Positions 40,823-49,068 of a stretch of DNA of 64,000 nt are shown here, in pieces. The position numbers were made by a program, and so were the translations under genes. Under the pieces are notes generated by a model. That model made no database searches, was not told where the DNA came from, and saw only the letters and a program-made list of their open reading frames with translations. Origin of the DNA: Maritimibacter sp. 55A14. Its GTDB lineage: Bacteria > Pseudomonadota > Alphaproteobacteria > Rhodobacterales > Rhodobacteraceae. The DNA lies in contig NZ_QEYE01000003.1 of the NCBI RefSeq assembly GCF_003122205.1, positions 186,001 to 250,000 on the forward strand, read 5' to 3'. The number at the start of each line of letters is the position of its first letter. Within the stretch, counting starts at the first letter, position 1.

Positions 40823-43660
40823 ATGGGCCAGCAACCCCGCCTCGACACTTCGCCGCCGGTCACCGACGAGATCCGGCGGACGAGTTGCTACATGTGCGCC
40901 TGCCGCTGCGGCATCAATGTGCACATGAAGGACGGCGCGGTGCGCTATATCGAGGGCAACCGCGACCACCCGGTGAACCGGGGTGTGCTCTGCGCCAAGG
41001 GGTCGGCGGGGATCATGCAGCACCTTTCGCCGGCGCGGCTGCGCGCGCCGCTGCGCCGTGTCGGCCCGCGTGGCTCCGGCCAGTTCGAGGAAATCAGCTG
41101 GGACGAGGCGCTGAAAACCGCCACGGACTGGCTGAAACCGATCCGCGAGACCGCGCCCGAGAAGCTCGCCTTCTTCACCGGACGCGACCAGTCGCAGAGC
41201 TTCACGAGTTGGTGGGCGCAGTCCTTCGGAACGCCCAACTATGCCGCGCATGGCGGCTTCTGTTCGGTCAACATGGCGGCGGCGGGCATCTACACGATGG
41301 GCGGCGCCTTCTGGGAATTCGGCCAGCCCGACTGGGAGCGCACGAAGCTCTTCATGCTCTTCGGCGTGGCCGAGGATCACGACAGCAACCCGATCAAGAT
41401 GGGTCTCGGGCGGCTCAAGGCGCGCGGCGCCAAGATCATCGGCGTGAACCCCGTGCGCTCGGTCTACAACGCGGTGGCCGACGAATGGGTGGGGATCACG
41501 CCGGGCACGGACGGGCTCTTCATCCTGGCGCTGGTGCATGAGCTGATGCGCGCGGGGCGCATCGACCTCGATTACCTTATCCGCTACACCAACGCCCCAT
41601 TCCTGGTGAATTGCGACCCCGGATCGGAGGATCGCGGCCTGTTCCTGCGCGACGACGAGGGTCGGCCGCTGGTGCGCGACCGCGCCACGGGCCGCGCGGT
41701 GCTCTGGGACACGCCCGGCATCCGGCCGGATCTGGCCAACGGGCTGGAGACAGGCGGTATGGCCTATCGCCCGGTCTTCCAGCTTATGGCCGAGCGCTAT
41801 CTCGACCCGGCCCATGCGCCCGACGCGGTGGCGGCGCGCTGCGGCGTTCCGGCCGCGCGCATCCGGCGCATCGCGGCGGAACTGGCCCGCGTGGCCTTCG
41901 AGGAAGAGATCGTCATCGAACGCCCTTGGACCGACTGGAAGGGCGAGCGCCACGCAGTGATGCGCGGCCGCCCGGTGAGCTTCCACGCGATGCGCGGCAT
42001 CTCCGCCCATTCCAACGGCTTCCAGACCTGCCGCGCGCTGCACATGCTGCAAATCCTGCTCGGCAGCGTCGAGACGCCGGGCGGGTTCCGCTTCAAGCCG
42101 CCCTACCCCAAGCCGCCCGAGGCCCATCCCCGCCCGCATTGCCGCACCCGTCCGGGCACGCCGCTCGACGGCCCGCATCTGGGCTATCCGATGAGCCCCG
42201 ACGACCTGGCCCTGACGCCGGAAGGCGCGCCCGCGCGGATCGACAAGGCATTCACCTGGGAAAACCCGCTCTCGGCGCATGGGCTGATGCACATGGTCAT
42301 CTCCAACGCCCATGCCGGGGATCCATACCGGATCGACACGCTGTTTCTCTATATGGCGAACATGGCGTGGAACTCCTCGATGAATACAGCCCAGGTGATG
42401 CGGATGCTCACCGATACCGACGAGACCGGCGACTATGTGATACCGCGGATCATCTATTCGGATGCCTATGCCTCCGAGATGGTCGCCTATGCCGACCTGA
42501 TCCTGCCCGACACGACCTATCTGGAACGGCATGACTGCATCTCGCTGCTGGACCGCCCGATCTGCGAGGCCGAGGCCGCCGCCGACGCGATCCGCTGGCC
42601 CGTGGTCGAACCCGAACGGCCCGGCCATGCCGGGGTGCGCGGCTTCCAGTCCGTGCTGCTCGATCTCGGCGCCCGGCTCGGCCTGCCTGGCATGGTGACC
42701 GAAGATGGCGCGCCGGCCTTTGCCGACTATGCCGATTACATGGTCCACCACGAACGCCGGCCCGGCGTCGGCCCGCTGGCGGGTTGGCGCGGTGCGGAGG
42801 GTGAAAGCCACGGCCGTGGCGCGCCCAATCCGCGCCAGATCGAGAGATATATCGAGAATGGCGGCTTCTGGCTGGCCCATATCCCGGAAGAGGCGCATTA
42901 CTTCAAGCCCTGGAACCGCGCCTATCAGGACTGGGCGGTGAAGACCGGATTGGTGGACAAGCCCGCGCCCTATGTCTTCAACCTCTATGTCGAACCGATG
43001 CGCCGCTTCCAGCGCGCCGCCGAGGGGCTGGGCCGCCACCGCCCGCCGGAGCATCTGCGCGACCGGATCGCGCAGGCGATGGACCCGCTGCCGATCTGGT
43101 ATCCGCCCTTCTCGGAGGACGCCGCGACCGACGCGGACTATCCACTCCACGCGCTCACCCAGCGTCCGATGGCGATGTATCACAGTTGGGGCAGCCAAAA
43201 CGCCTGGCTGCGCCAGATCCACGGGCGCAACCCGCTCTACATGCACGGACGGCTCATGGCAGAGCACGGGTTGGAGGAGGGCGATTGGGCCGAGGTGACC
43301 TCGCCGCACGGCACCATCACCGTGCCGGTCGCGCGGATGGATGCGCTCAACCCGCACACGGTCTGGACCTGGAACGCGATCGGCAAGCGCAAGGGCGCCT
43401 GGGCCTTGTCGGAGGACGCGCCGGAGGCTCGCGAGGGCTTCCTGCTCAACCACCTGATCCACGAGTTGCTGCCACCGAAGGGCGACGGGCTCAGATGGGC
43501 CAATTCCGATCCGGTGACGGGTCAGGCCGCCTGGTACGATCTGCGCGTCCGCATTGCGCGGGCCGACCCGCCCCCCGAGGAGTGCCGCCCGGTCTTCCCG
43601 CCCGTGGCCTCGCCCGTCGGGCCCGCGCCCCGCAACGTCCGGCGCGGGGGAACCGAATGA
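40823..43660 (+). CDS. soeA: Sulfite dehydrogenase (quinone) molybdoprotein subunit SoeA
   Basis: This 945-residue DMSO-reductase-family molybdopterin oxidoreductase has an N-terminal 4Fe-4S site with Cys 22, 25, 29 and 57 (CYMCACRCG and RGVLCAKG). No Tat signal is present, so it works in the cytoplasm as SoeA does, unlike polysulfide or thiosulfate reductases. With SoeB and SoeC it oxidises sulfite to sulfate and passes electrons to quinone. Its place beside xsc and pta fits removal of the toxic sulfite they release. It overlaps soeB by 4 bp. Confidence 0.86.
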   Translation: MGQQPRLDTSPPVTDEIRRTSCYMCACRCGINVHMKDGAVRYIEGNRDHPVNRGVLCAKGSAGIMQHLSPARLRAPLRRVGPRGSGQFEEISWDEALKTATDWLKPIRETAPEKLAFFTGRDQSQSFTSWWAQSFGTPNYAAHGGFCSVNMAAAGIYTMGGAFWEFGQPDWERTKLFMLFGVAEDHDSNPIKMGLGRLKARGAKIIGVNPVRSVYNAVADEWVGITPGTDGLFILALVHELMRAGRIDLDYLIRYTNAPFLVNCDPGSEDRGLFLRDDEGRPLVRDRATGRAVLWDTPGIRPDLANGLETGGMAYRPVFQLMAERYLDPAHAPDAVAARCGVPAARIRRIAAELARVAFEEEIVIERPWTDWKGERHAVMRGRPVSFHAMRGISAHSNGFQTCRALHMLQILLGSVETPGGFRFKPPYPKPPEAHPRPHCRTRPGTPLDGPHLGYPMSPDDLALTPEGAPARIDKAFTWENPLSAHGLMHMVISNAHAGDPYRIDTLFLYMANMAWNSSMNTAQVMRMLTDTDETGDYVIPRIIYSDAYASEMVAYADLILPDTTYLERHDCISLLDRPICEAEAAADAIRWPVVEPERPGHAGVRGFQSVLLDLGARLGLPGMVTEDGAPAFADYADYMVHHERRPGVGPLAGWRGAEGESHGRGAPNPRQIERYIENGGFWLAHIPEEAHYFKPWNRAYQDWAVKTGLVDKPAPYVFNLYVEPMRRFQRAAEGLGRHRPPEHLRDRIAQAMDPLPIWYPPFSEDAATDADYPLHALTQRPMAMYHSWGSQNAWLRQIHGRNPLYMHGRLMAEHGLEEGDWAEVTSPHGTITVPVARMDALNPHTVWTWNAIGKRKGAWALSEDAPEAREGFLLNHLIHELLPPKGDGLRWANSDPVTGQAAWYDLRVRIARADPPPEECRPVFPPVASPVGPAPRNVRRGGTE

Positions 43661-44409
43661 CCAGCCTGCCGGAGAAAACCGAGCGCGCGCTCGGTCTGGT
43701 GATCGACCTGGATACCTGCGTCGGCTGCCATGCCTGCGTCGTCGCGTGCAAGGGCTGGAACACCGAACAATACGGCGCGCCACTCTCGGACATGGACGCC
43801 TACGGGGCCGCGCCCGAGGGCAGCTTCCTGAACCGTATCCACACATTCGAGGTCACGCCGGATGCGGGCCCCGTAGCGGTGGTGCATTTCCCGAAATCCT
43901 GCCTGCACTGCACTGACGCGCCCTGCGTGACGGTCTGCCCCACCGGGGCCAGCTACAAGCGGGTCGAGGATGGGATCGTGCTGGTGAACGAGAGCGATTG
44001 CATCGGCTGCGGGCTCTGCGCCTGGGCCTGCCCCTACGGCGCGCGCGAGATGGATGCGGCGGAAGGCGTGATGAAGAAATGCACGCTCTGCGTGGACCGC
44101 ATCTACAACGACAACCTGCCCGAGGAGGACCGCGTGCCCGCCTGCGTGCGCACCTGCCCCGCCGGCGCGCGGCATTTCGGCGATCTGGCCGACCCGGAAA
44201 GCGCCGTCAGCCAGCTTGTGGCGGCGCGCGACGGGATGGACCTGATGCCCGAACAGGGGACCGCGCCGGTCAACAAGTACCTGCCGCCGCGGCCCAAGGC
44301 CGACCAAGCACCCGATGGCGAGATCGACGTGCTCGCCCCGCTACTGGAGCCGGTGGCGGAGCCCGGTGGCTTCCTGGGCTGGCTCGACCGGGCGCTGGGT
44401 CGGCTCTGA
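43657..44409 (+). CDS. soeB: Sulfite dehydrogenase iron-sulfur subunit SoeB
   Basis: This 250-residue ferredoxin-like protein has four cysteine clusters for 4Fe-4S centres: CVGCHACVVAC (C21-C31), CLHCTDAPCVTVC, CIGCGLCAWAC and CTLCVDRI with CVRTC. It carries electrons from SoeA to SoeC. The start is the ATG in the ATGA overlap with soeA. A C-terminal extension of about 50 residues is rich in Pro and acidic residues. Typical DmsB/NrfC-type length. Confidence 0.88.
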   Translation: MTSLPEKTERALGLVIDLDTCVGCHACVVACKGWNTEQYGAPLSDMDAYGAAPEGSFLNRIHTFEVTPDAGPVAVVHFPKSCLHCTDAPCVTVCPTGASYKRVEDGIVLVNESDCIGCGLCAWACPYGAREMDAAEGVMKKCTLCVDRIYNDNLPEEDRVPACVRTCPAGARHFGDLADPESAVSQLVAARDGMDLMPEQGTAPVNKYLPPRPKADQAPDGEIDVLAPLLEPVAEPGGFLGWLDRALGRL

Positions 44410-44410
44410 C

Positions 44411-45286
44411 ATGCATCCCGCACCGTCGATTATCCTTTTCACCACCCTTTCGGGTCTGGGTTTCGGGCTGATGATCTGGATGGGGCTGGGCTTTCCCGGC
44501 GTCACCGGCTGGACGGCCTTCGCCTTCGCTGCACTGGCCTGCGGTCTGGCGGGCGGCGGGCTCGTGGCCTCGACCTTCCATCTGCGCCACCCGGAACGCG
44601 CGCTCAAGGCGTTCAGCCAGTGGCGGTCGAGTTGGCTGTCGCGCGAGGGCGTGCTTTCGGTGGCGACCCTAGCGGCATTCGCCCCCTATGCGGCGGAGCT
44701 CTGGCTCTACGACATGCGGCTGGCAGGGCTGGGCTGGCTGGTCGCGGCGCTGGCCCTGGCGACGGTGCTGGCGACCTCCATGATCTATGCCCAGATCCGG
44801 GCCGTTCCGCGCTGGCATCACTGGACCACACCCGCCCTCTTCGTGCTCCACGCGCTGGCGGGCGGCGCGCTTCTGGCCGCGCAGACCTATGTAGCGGCGC
44901 TCCTGCTGCTGGCGCTGGGGGGCGTGCAGATATATCACTGGCGCAAGGGCGATATCCGCTTCCGCGAGGCAGGCACCACCGCCGAGACCGCAACCGGGCT
45001 CGGGCGCATGGGCCGCGTGCGCCTTCTGGAGCCGCCGCATACCGGCCGCAACTACCTCTTGCGGGAGATGGTCCATGTGGTGGGCCGCCGCCACGCCGAG
45101 CGGCTGCGCCTGATCTCGCTGGCCGCCGGATGCCTGCTGCCAGCCTTCCTGCTCTCCGCGCTACCGTCTGGGCATCTTGCCGCCGGGATCGCGGTGCTCC
45201 TCCATCTGGGAGGTGTCCTGGCGGGGCGCTGGCTCTTTTTCGCGGAGGCCGAGCATGTGGTCGGGCTGTATTACGGGCGGCGCTGA
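44411..45286 (+). CDS. soeC: Sulfite dehydrogenase membrane anchor SoeC (DmsC family)
   Basis: This 291-residue integral membrane protein has eight helices and the DmsC family pattern ASTFHLRHPERALKAFSQW near residue 55, followed by SSWLSREG. It anchors SoeAB to the inner face of the membrane and hands electrons to quinone. It begins one base after the soeB stop. Together the three genes form a tight operon. Confidence 0.86.
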   Translation: MHPAPSIILFTTLSGLGFGLMIWMGLGFPGVTGWTAFAFAALACGLAGGGLVASTFHLRHPERALKAFSQWRSSWLSREGVLSVATLAAFAPYAAELWLYDMRLAGLGWLVAALALATVLATSMIYAQIRAVPRWHHWTTPALFVLHALAGGALLAAQTYVAALLLLALGGVQIYHWRKGDIRFREAGTTAETATGLGRMGRVRLLEPPHTGRNYLLREMVHVVGRRHAERLRLISLAAGCLLPAFLLSALPSGHLAAGIAVLLHLGGVLAGRWLFFAEAEHVVGLYYGRR

Positions 45287-45296
45287 AGGCCGGCCC

Positions 45297-46208
45297 TCAG
45301 CCCTCGACCAGCACCAGCACCAGCACGCTCAGCACCACCAGCGCGATGCCGGCGACCTCGCGCCCGGTGGAGCGTTCGCGGAAAACCAGCCAGGAGGCGA
45401 GCGCGGTGAAGACCAGTTCAATCTGGCCCAGTGCCTTGACATGGGCCGCGTTCTCCAGCGTGAAGGCCGTGAACCAGCCCAGACTGCCTGCGATGCTGAG
45501 CGCGCCCACCGCCGATGTCACCCGCCAGTGGCGGAAGACACGCGCGACCTCACCCGGTTCGCGCCACAAAAGCCAGAGCGCCATCGCCACCGCCTGCGCG
45601 GCCGAGACGCAGGCCAGCGTCACCGCCGCGCGCAAGAGCGCATCGCCGTCGGAAAGTGACAGCGACGCCCCGCGATAGCCGATGGCCGAGACGCCGAACA
45701 GCGCACCCGAGGCCAGGCCCAAGCCCGCCGCGCGATTGAAGACCCGCCGCCAGAGCGGCACGCCCGGCCGCCGCGCCGGCGGATCGGAGAGCAGCACGAC
45801 ACCCACGAAACCCAGCGCGATCGCGAGCCAGGCGCCCGGTCCGACGGTCTCGCCCAACACCACGAAGCCCACCAGCGCGGTCTGCACCGTCTCGGTCTTC
45901 TTCAGCGTGATGCCCACGGTGAAATTCCGTGCCGCGAAGAGCGCCACCACGCACATCGTGGCCAGGATCTGCGCCGTTCCGCCGGTCATCGCCATGATCC
46001 AGAACCGCGCCCCGGTCTGCGGCAGCGAGTCGCCCCGCGCCCAGATCAGCGCGGCCACCAACAGCGCCGCCATCGGCGCGCCATAGGCGAAGCGCGCGAA
46101 AGTCGCCCCAGCGGTCGAAAGCCGCGTGGCCTTGAGATGCTTTTGCAGCATGAACCGCAGGTTCTGAAGGAACGCCGCGGCGATCGTGACCGGTATCCAG
46201 AGCGCCAT
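45297..46208 (-). CDS. DMT superfamily (EamA-like) transporter
   Basis: This 303-residue membrane protein has ten helices with two EamA-like repeats (TGGTAQILATMCVVALFAAR, LGQIELVFTALASWLVFRE). ATG 46208 is preferred over the upstream ATG at 46223, but the ribosome site is weak. It is convergent with soeC, 10 bp apart. The transported compound is unknown; sulfite or sulfate export would be a guess. Confidence 0.8.
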   Translation of the reverse strand: MALWIPVTIAAAFLQNLRFMLQKHLKATRLSTAGATFARFAYGAPMAALLVAALIWARGDSLPQTGARFWIMAMTGGTAQILATMCVVALFAARNFTVGITLKKTETVQTALVGFVVLGETVGPGAWLAIALGFVGVVLLSDPPARRPGVPLWRRVFNRAAGLGLASGALFGVSAIGYRGASLSLSDGDALLRAAVTLACVSAAQAVAMALWLLWREPGEVARVFRHWRVTSAVGALSIAGSLGWFTAFTLENAAHVKALGQIELVFTALASWLVFRERSTGREVAGIALVVLSVLVLVLVEG

Positions 46209-46277
46209 GCGATCTCTTGGCACGCACCTACGGGGCTGTCGAGCGATTGTGATACACGTGCGGCCGCGCCGAACTAT

Positions 46278-46317
46278 ATTAAGGCGTAACGGACACCATT
46301 AAGGCGTAACGGACACC
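46278..46317. repeat. Perfect tandem duplication of 20 bp upstream of msrB
   Basis: The unit ATTAAGGCGTAACGGACACC occurs twice in a row (46278-46297, 46298-46317). It lies 16-55 bp before the msrB start and so covers the likely promoter or 5' leader. It may be a recent slippage event or a doubled protein-binding site. Confidence 0.85.
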
Positions 46318-46332
46318 GACCGGAGGACAGAC

Positions 46333-46815
46333 ATGATCGACCGACGCCTCTTTCTGGCAAGCGCCGCCGCCGCGCTGGGCCTAGGCACGCGCGGCCGCGC
46401 GGCGGAGTACGAGATCACGCTGACCGAAGCCGAATGGCGTGAGCGGCTGACCCCCGCGCAATTCGCCATCCTGCGCGAGGCCGAGACGGAGCGCGCCTTT
46501 TCCAACAGCCTGATGGGAGAGAGCTCCGACCTGCTGAAGGAAAACCGCGCGGGGCTCTACCATTGCGCGGGCTGCGATCTGCCGGTGTATTCTTCGGAGA
46601 CGAAGTACGACAGCGGCACCGGCTGGCCCAGTTTCTGGGCGCCGCTGGAGGGCGCGGTCGGCTATTCGGAGGACAATTTCCTGATCTACACGCGAACCGA
46701 GGTGCATTGCCGCCGCTGCGGCGGGCATCTTGGCCATGTCTTCGACGACGGCCCGCCGCCCACCGGCAAGCGTCATTGCCTCAATGCGCTGGCGCTGACC
46801 TTCACGCCGGCCTGA
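46333..46815 (+). CDS. msrB: Exported peptide-methionine (R)-S-oxide reductase
   Basis: This 160-residue MsrB domain has zinc ligands C78/C81 (HCAGC) and C126/C129 (CRRC), the substrate motif SGTGWPSFW and the catalytic Cys C149 in RHCLNALAL. An N-terminal twin-arginine-like leader (DRRLFLASAAAALGLG) sends it to the periplasm, where it repairs oxidised methionine. GGAGG lies upstream. It has no MsrA or MsrP partner here. The 3' end overlaps the convergent desaturase by 43 bp. Confidence 0.92.
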   Translation: MIDRRLFLASAAAALGLGTRGRAAEYEITLTEAEWRERLTPAQFAILREAETERAFSNSLMGESSDLLKENRAGLYHCAGCDLPVYSSETKYDSGTGWPSFWAPLEGAVGYSEDNFLIYTRTEVHCRRCGGHLGHVFDDGPPPTGKRHCLNALALTFTPA

Positions 46816-47759
46816 CAACCCGCCCCGGCTGCCCCCGCTGGGTGTTGCAGCGCCGGCTCCGGCGCCGGGCGGAGCGGATGGGCAACCGGATCCTTCGCGC
46901 GAAACAGATAACGCCGGATCACCGCGGCATATGAGCGGTAGAAATAGCCGCCATTGCGCGCCAGGTAGCCTTGGGCGTCCACGGCGTGGCGCGCGGGCAG
47001 CCGGTACCAGGGCAGACCCGGATGGGCGTGGTGGACGGCGTGCAGGTTGTTGTTGAGGAATAGCAGCGCCAGTGGCCCGCGATCGGCCACGATCACCGTG
47101 CGCGCGGCGACGCAGACATGCGCGCGGTGCTCGAGAAATGTGCGGATCTTGAGGATGCCGTGGCCCAGATAGACCGCCAGCAGATACGCGGCGGGCGGCA
47201 TCGCGGCGACGAGGTCCAGCCGCAGCCAGACCGGCAGCAGCGCAGCCATGTGCCAGGCCCAGGCGGCGGCGACGCTGCCGTCGCCTCGCGCGATCCGCCG
47301 GATGTCACCCGCGATAAACCGCGCGAGACTTAGCGCTGGGCCGATCAGGACCCGGCCCGCCAGCGTGTTGTTGGCCCGCAGCAGCACCCGCAGGACCGCC
47401 GGCAGGCGTGCCCATGCAGCCGGGTCCAGATAATTCGATTCCGGATCGTCGTAGGGATCGGTCAGCCGCTCGTCGCGGTGATGCGCCAGATGCGTGTCAC
47501 GGAACCGCGCATAGGGCACAAAAAGCCCCAGCGCCGGGAAGACCAGCGCCGCGTTGAACGCGCGGGCGCGGAACGGATGGCCGTGCAGCGCCTCGTGGCA
47601 GAGCGAGGAGTGCAGCGTCACGCAGAGCGCCACCAGCCCCACCGCCAAGGGCGGCGACAAGGCCGCCAGAACGGTCGTGCCCAACCCCCAGAGCCCGTAG
47701 CAGGCTGCCAACAGCGCCAGCGTCGGCCATTCGGCCCGGCCGCGGGGCGCGGTGATCAT
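46773..47759 (-). CDS. Fatty acid desaturase-type membrane protein
   Basis: This 328-residue integral membrane protein has the three histidine boxes of di-iron desaturases/hydroxylases: HEALHGH (55-61), HLAHHRDE (90-97) and HAVHHAHPGLPW near residue 240, set among about six helices. It introduces double bonds or hydroxyls into lipid or carotenoid-like chains; the substrate is not known. Its stop overlaps msrB, and its start overlaps the DUF2061 stop by 4 bp, so it is coupled to that gene. Confidence 0.87.
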   Translation of the reverse strand: MITAPRGRAEWPTLALLAACYGLWGLGTTVLAALSPPLAVGLVALCVTLHSSLCHEALHGHPFRARAFNAALVFPALGLFVPYARFRDTHLAHHRDERLTDPYDDPESNYLDPAAWARLPAVLRVLLRANNTLAGRVLIGPALSLARFIAGDIRRIARGDGSVAAAWAWHMAALLPVWLRLDLVAAMPPAAYLLAVYLGHGILKIRTFLEHRAHVCVAARTVIVADRGPLALLFLNNNLHAVHHAHPGLPWYRLPARHAVDAQGYLARNGGYFYRSYAAVIRRYLFRAKDPVAHPLRPAPEPALQHPAGAAGAGCQAGVKVSASALRQ

Positions 47760-47956
47760 GCACGGCCCCAGCGGATGTTGGCCCAGAGCCGCTCATAGAC
47801 AAGATAGCAGACCAGCCCGGTCGCGGTGTTGACCAGCGCCATCGTCCCGCCGAGGCTGACCGACCCGGTCATGACGAGCCCGACTGAGGTCATCAAGGCG
47901 AACCCCAGCAGGTTCCAGAAAATCGCTTTGACAACAGTGCGCAGGCGCGTCTCCAT
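47756..47956 (-). CDS. DUF2061 small membrane protein
   Basis: This 66-residue protein has two helices (KAIFWNLLGFALMTSVGLVM and ALVNTATGLVCYLVYERLW), the DUF2061 signature. ATG 47956 has AAGGAGGACC upstream. It is co-translated with the desaturase. Function unknown. Confidence 0.8.
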   Translation of the reverse strand: METRLRTVVKAIFWNLLGFALMTSVGLVMTGSVSLGGTMALVNTATGLVCYLVYERLWANIRWGRA

Positions 47957-48036
47957 CCCGGTCCTCCTTGTGGTGAATTCTCCCTCACGCCTAGCTTCAC
48001 CACAGCGACCGGGCCATTCTGGAAATACGCAACATA

Positions 48037-48053
48037 AACACATCAAATGTGTT
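48037..48053. promoter_or_regulatory. Palindromic operator candidate before the XRE regulator
   Basis: AACACAT-CAA-ATGTGTT is a perfect 7-bp inverted repeat with 3-bp spacer, 12 bp before the XRE start codon. A lambda-Cro-type regulator could bind it and repress its own gene, and perhaps the divergent DUF2061-desaturase pair. Confidence 0.6.
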
Positions 48054-48064
48054 AAAAATCGCTT

Positions 48065-48922
48065 ATGATGACAAAAATCGACAAACGCGACCGCGCCGAT
48101 CTATTTCGTACCCGCCTTGCCCGTGCGATGGAGGAGCAGGGCCAGAGCCGCAGCGCGCTGGCCCGCGCCATCGGCGTGGACCGCTCAACCGTCTCGCAGC
48201 TATTGGCGGAGGGGCAGACGCGGCTGCCCAACGCGCATGTGGTGGGCGAATGCGCCGCGCGGCTGGGCGTGTCGGCGGACTGGCTGTTGGGGCTGACCGA
48301 ACGGCCCGAACCGGCGGGCGAGCTGTTCGGCGCCGGGCTGACGGTGACCGACGCGCCGCGCTCATCCATCGACGATCAGATCATCGACTGGCACCGCGAG
48401 GCGTCGGGCTACAAGATTAGGCACGTGCCCACGACACTGCCCGACATGCTCAAGACCCGTGCCATGCTGCGCTGGGAATATGCCGACCATTTCAGCCGCA
48501 CCCCCGACCAGGCCATCGGCGCGGTGGAAGATCGGCTGGCCTGGATACGCGAGGCCACGTCCGATTACGAGATCGCCTTCCCGCTGCACGAACTGGAAAG
48601 TTTCGCGCGGGCGGAGGGCTATTATCGCGGACTCGACGCCGCGCTGCGCCGCGACCAGCTTGCCTGGCTGGCGGAGTTGCATGACAGGTTCTACCCGACG
48701 CTGCGGATATTCCTCTTTGACGCGCGGCTCGTCTTCTCGGCCCCGATGACGGTTTTCGGGCCGCGCATGGCCTCGATCTATGTCGGCCATCACTACCTGG
48801 TCTTCCGCGATGCAGAGCGGGTGCGCACCCTGACCCGGCATTTCGACGGGCTGGTGCGCGAGGCCCGCACAGACGCGCGCGATTTCCCCGCCCACGCGGC
48901 GGCGCTCGCCGCCGAAGTCTGA
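48065..48922 (+). CDS. XRE-family transcriptional regulator
   Basis: This 285-residue protein has a helix-turn-helix at residues 15-80 (RSALARAIGVDRSTVSQLL and LGVSADWLLGLTERP) and a 200-residue C-terminal domain with RWEYADHF, LHELESFARAEGYYRG and MTVFGPRMASIYVG. The latter looks like a ligand-sensing domain confined to alphaproteobacterial XRE regulators; the ligand is unknown. It is divergent from the DUF2061-desaturase pair and probably autoregulated through the palindrome. Confidence 0.85.
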   Translation: MMTKIDKRDRADLFRTRLARAMEEQGQSRSALARAIGVDRSTVSQLLAEGQTRLPNAHVVGECAARLGVSADWLLGLTERPEPAGELFGAGLTVTDAPRSSIDDQIIDWHREASGYKIRHVPTTLPDMLKTRAMLRWEYADHFSRTPDQAIGAVEDRLAWIREATSDYEIAFPLHELESFARAEGYYRGLDAALRRDQLAWLAELHDRFYPTLRIFLFDARLVFSAPMTVFGPRMASIYVGHHYLVFRDAERVRTLTRHFDGLVREARTDARDFPAHAAALAAEV

Positions 48923-49068
48923 GCGCGTCCGGACCCTGAAGCTCTGGCCTGAACATACGGACCGGAGCGGTGATGATCGCCCCCGCAGTGGTCTGTACAT
49001 TCGGACACGCACCGCGCGGGGGCAAAGGGCGAGGCTACGCTAGAATGTTGCAGACCGGAACAATCCGC

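Noticed and set aside
40802-43846. 1014-codon minus-strand open frame opposite soeA
   Set aside because: It mirrors soeA, which has all family motifs. The minus product has no recognisable domain.
46278-46317. CRISPR array
   Set aside because: Only two adjacent copies without a spacer; this is a simple tandem duplication. No CRISPR array or cas gene is seen anywhere in the window.
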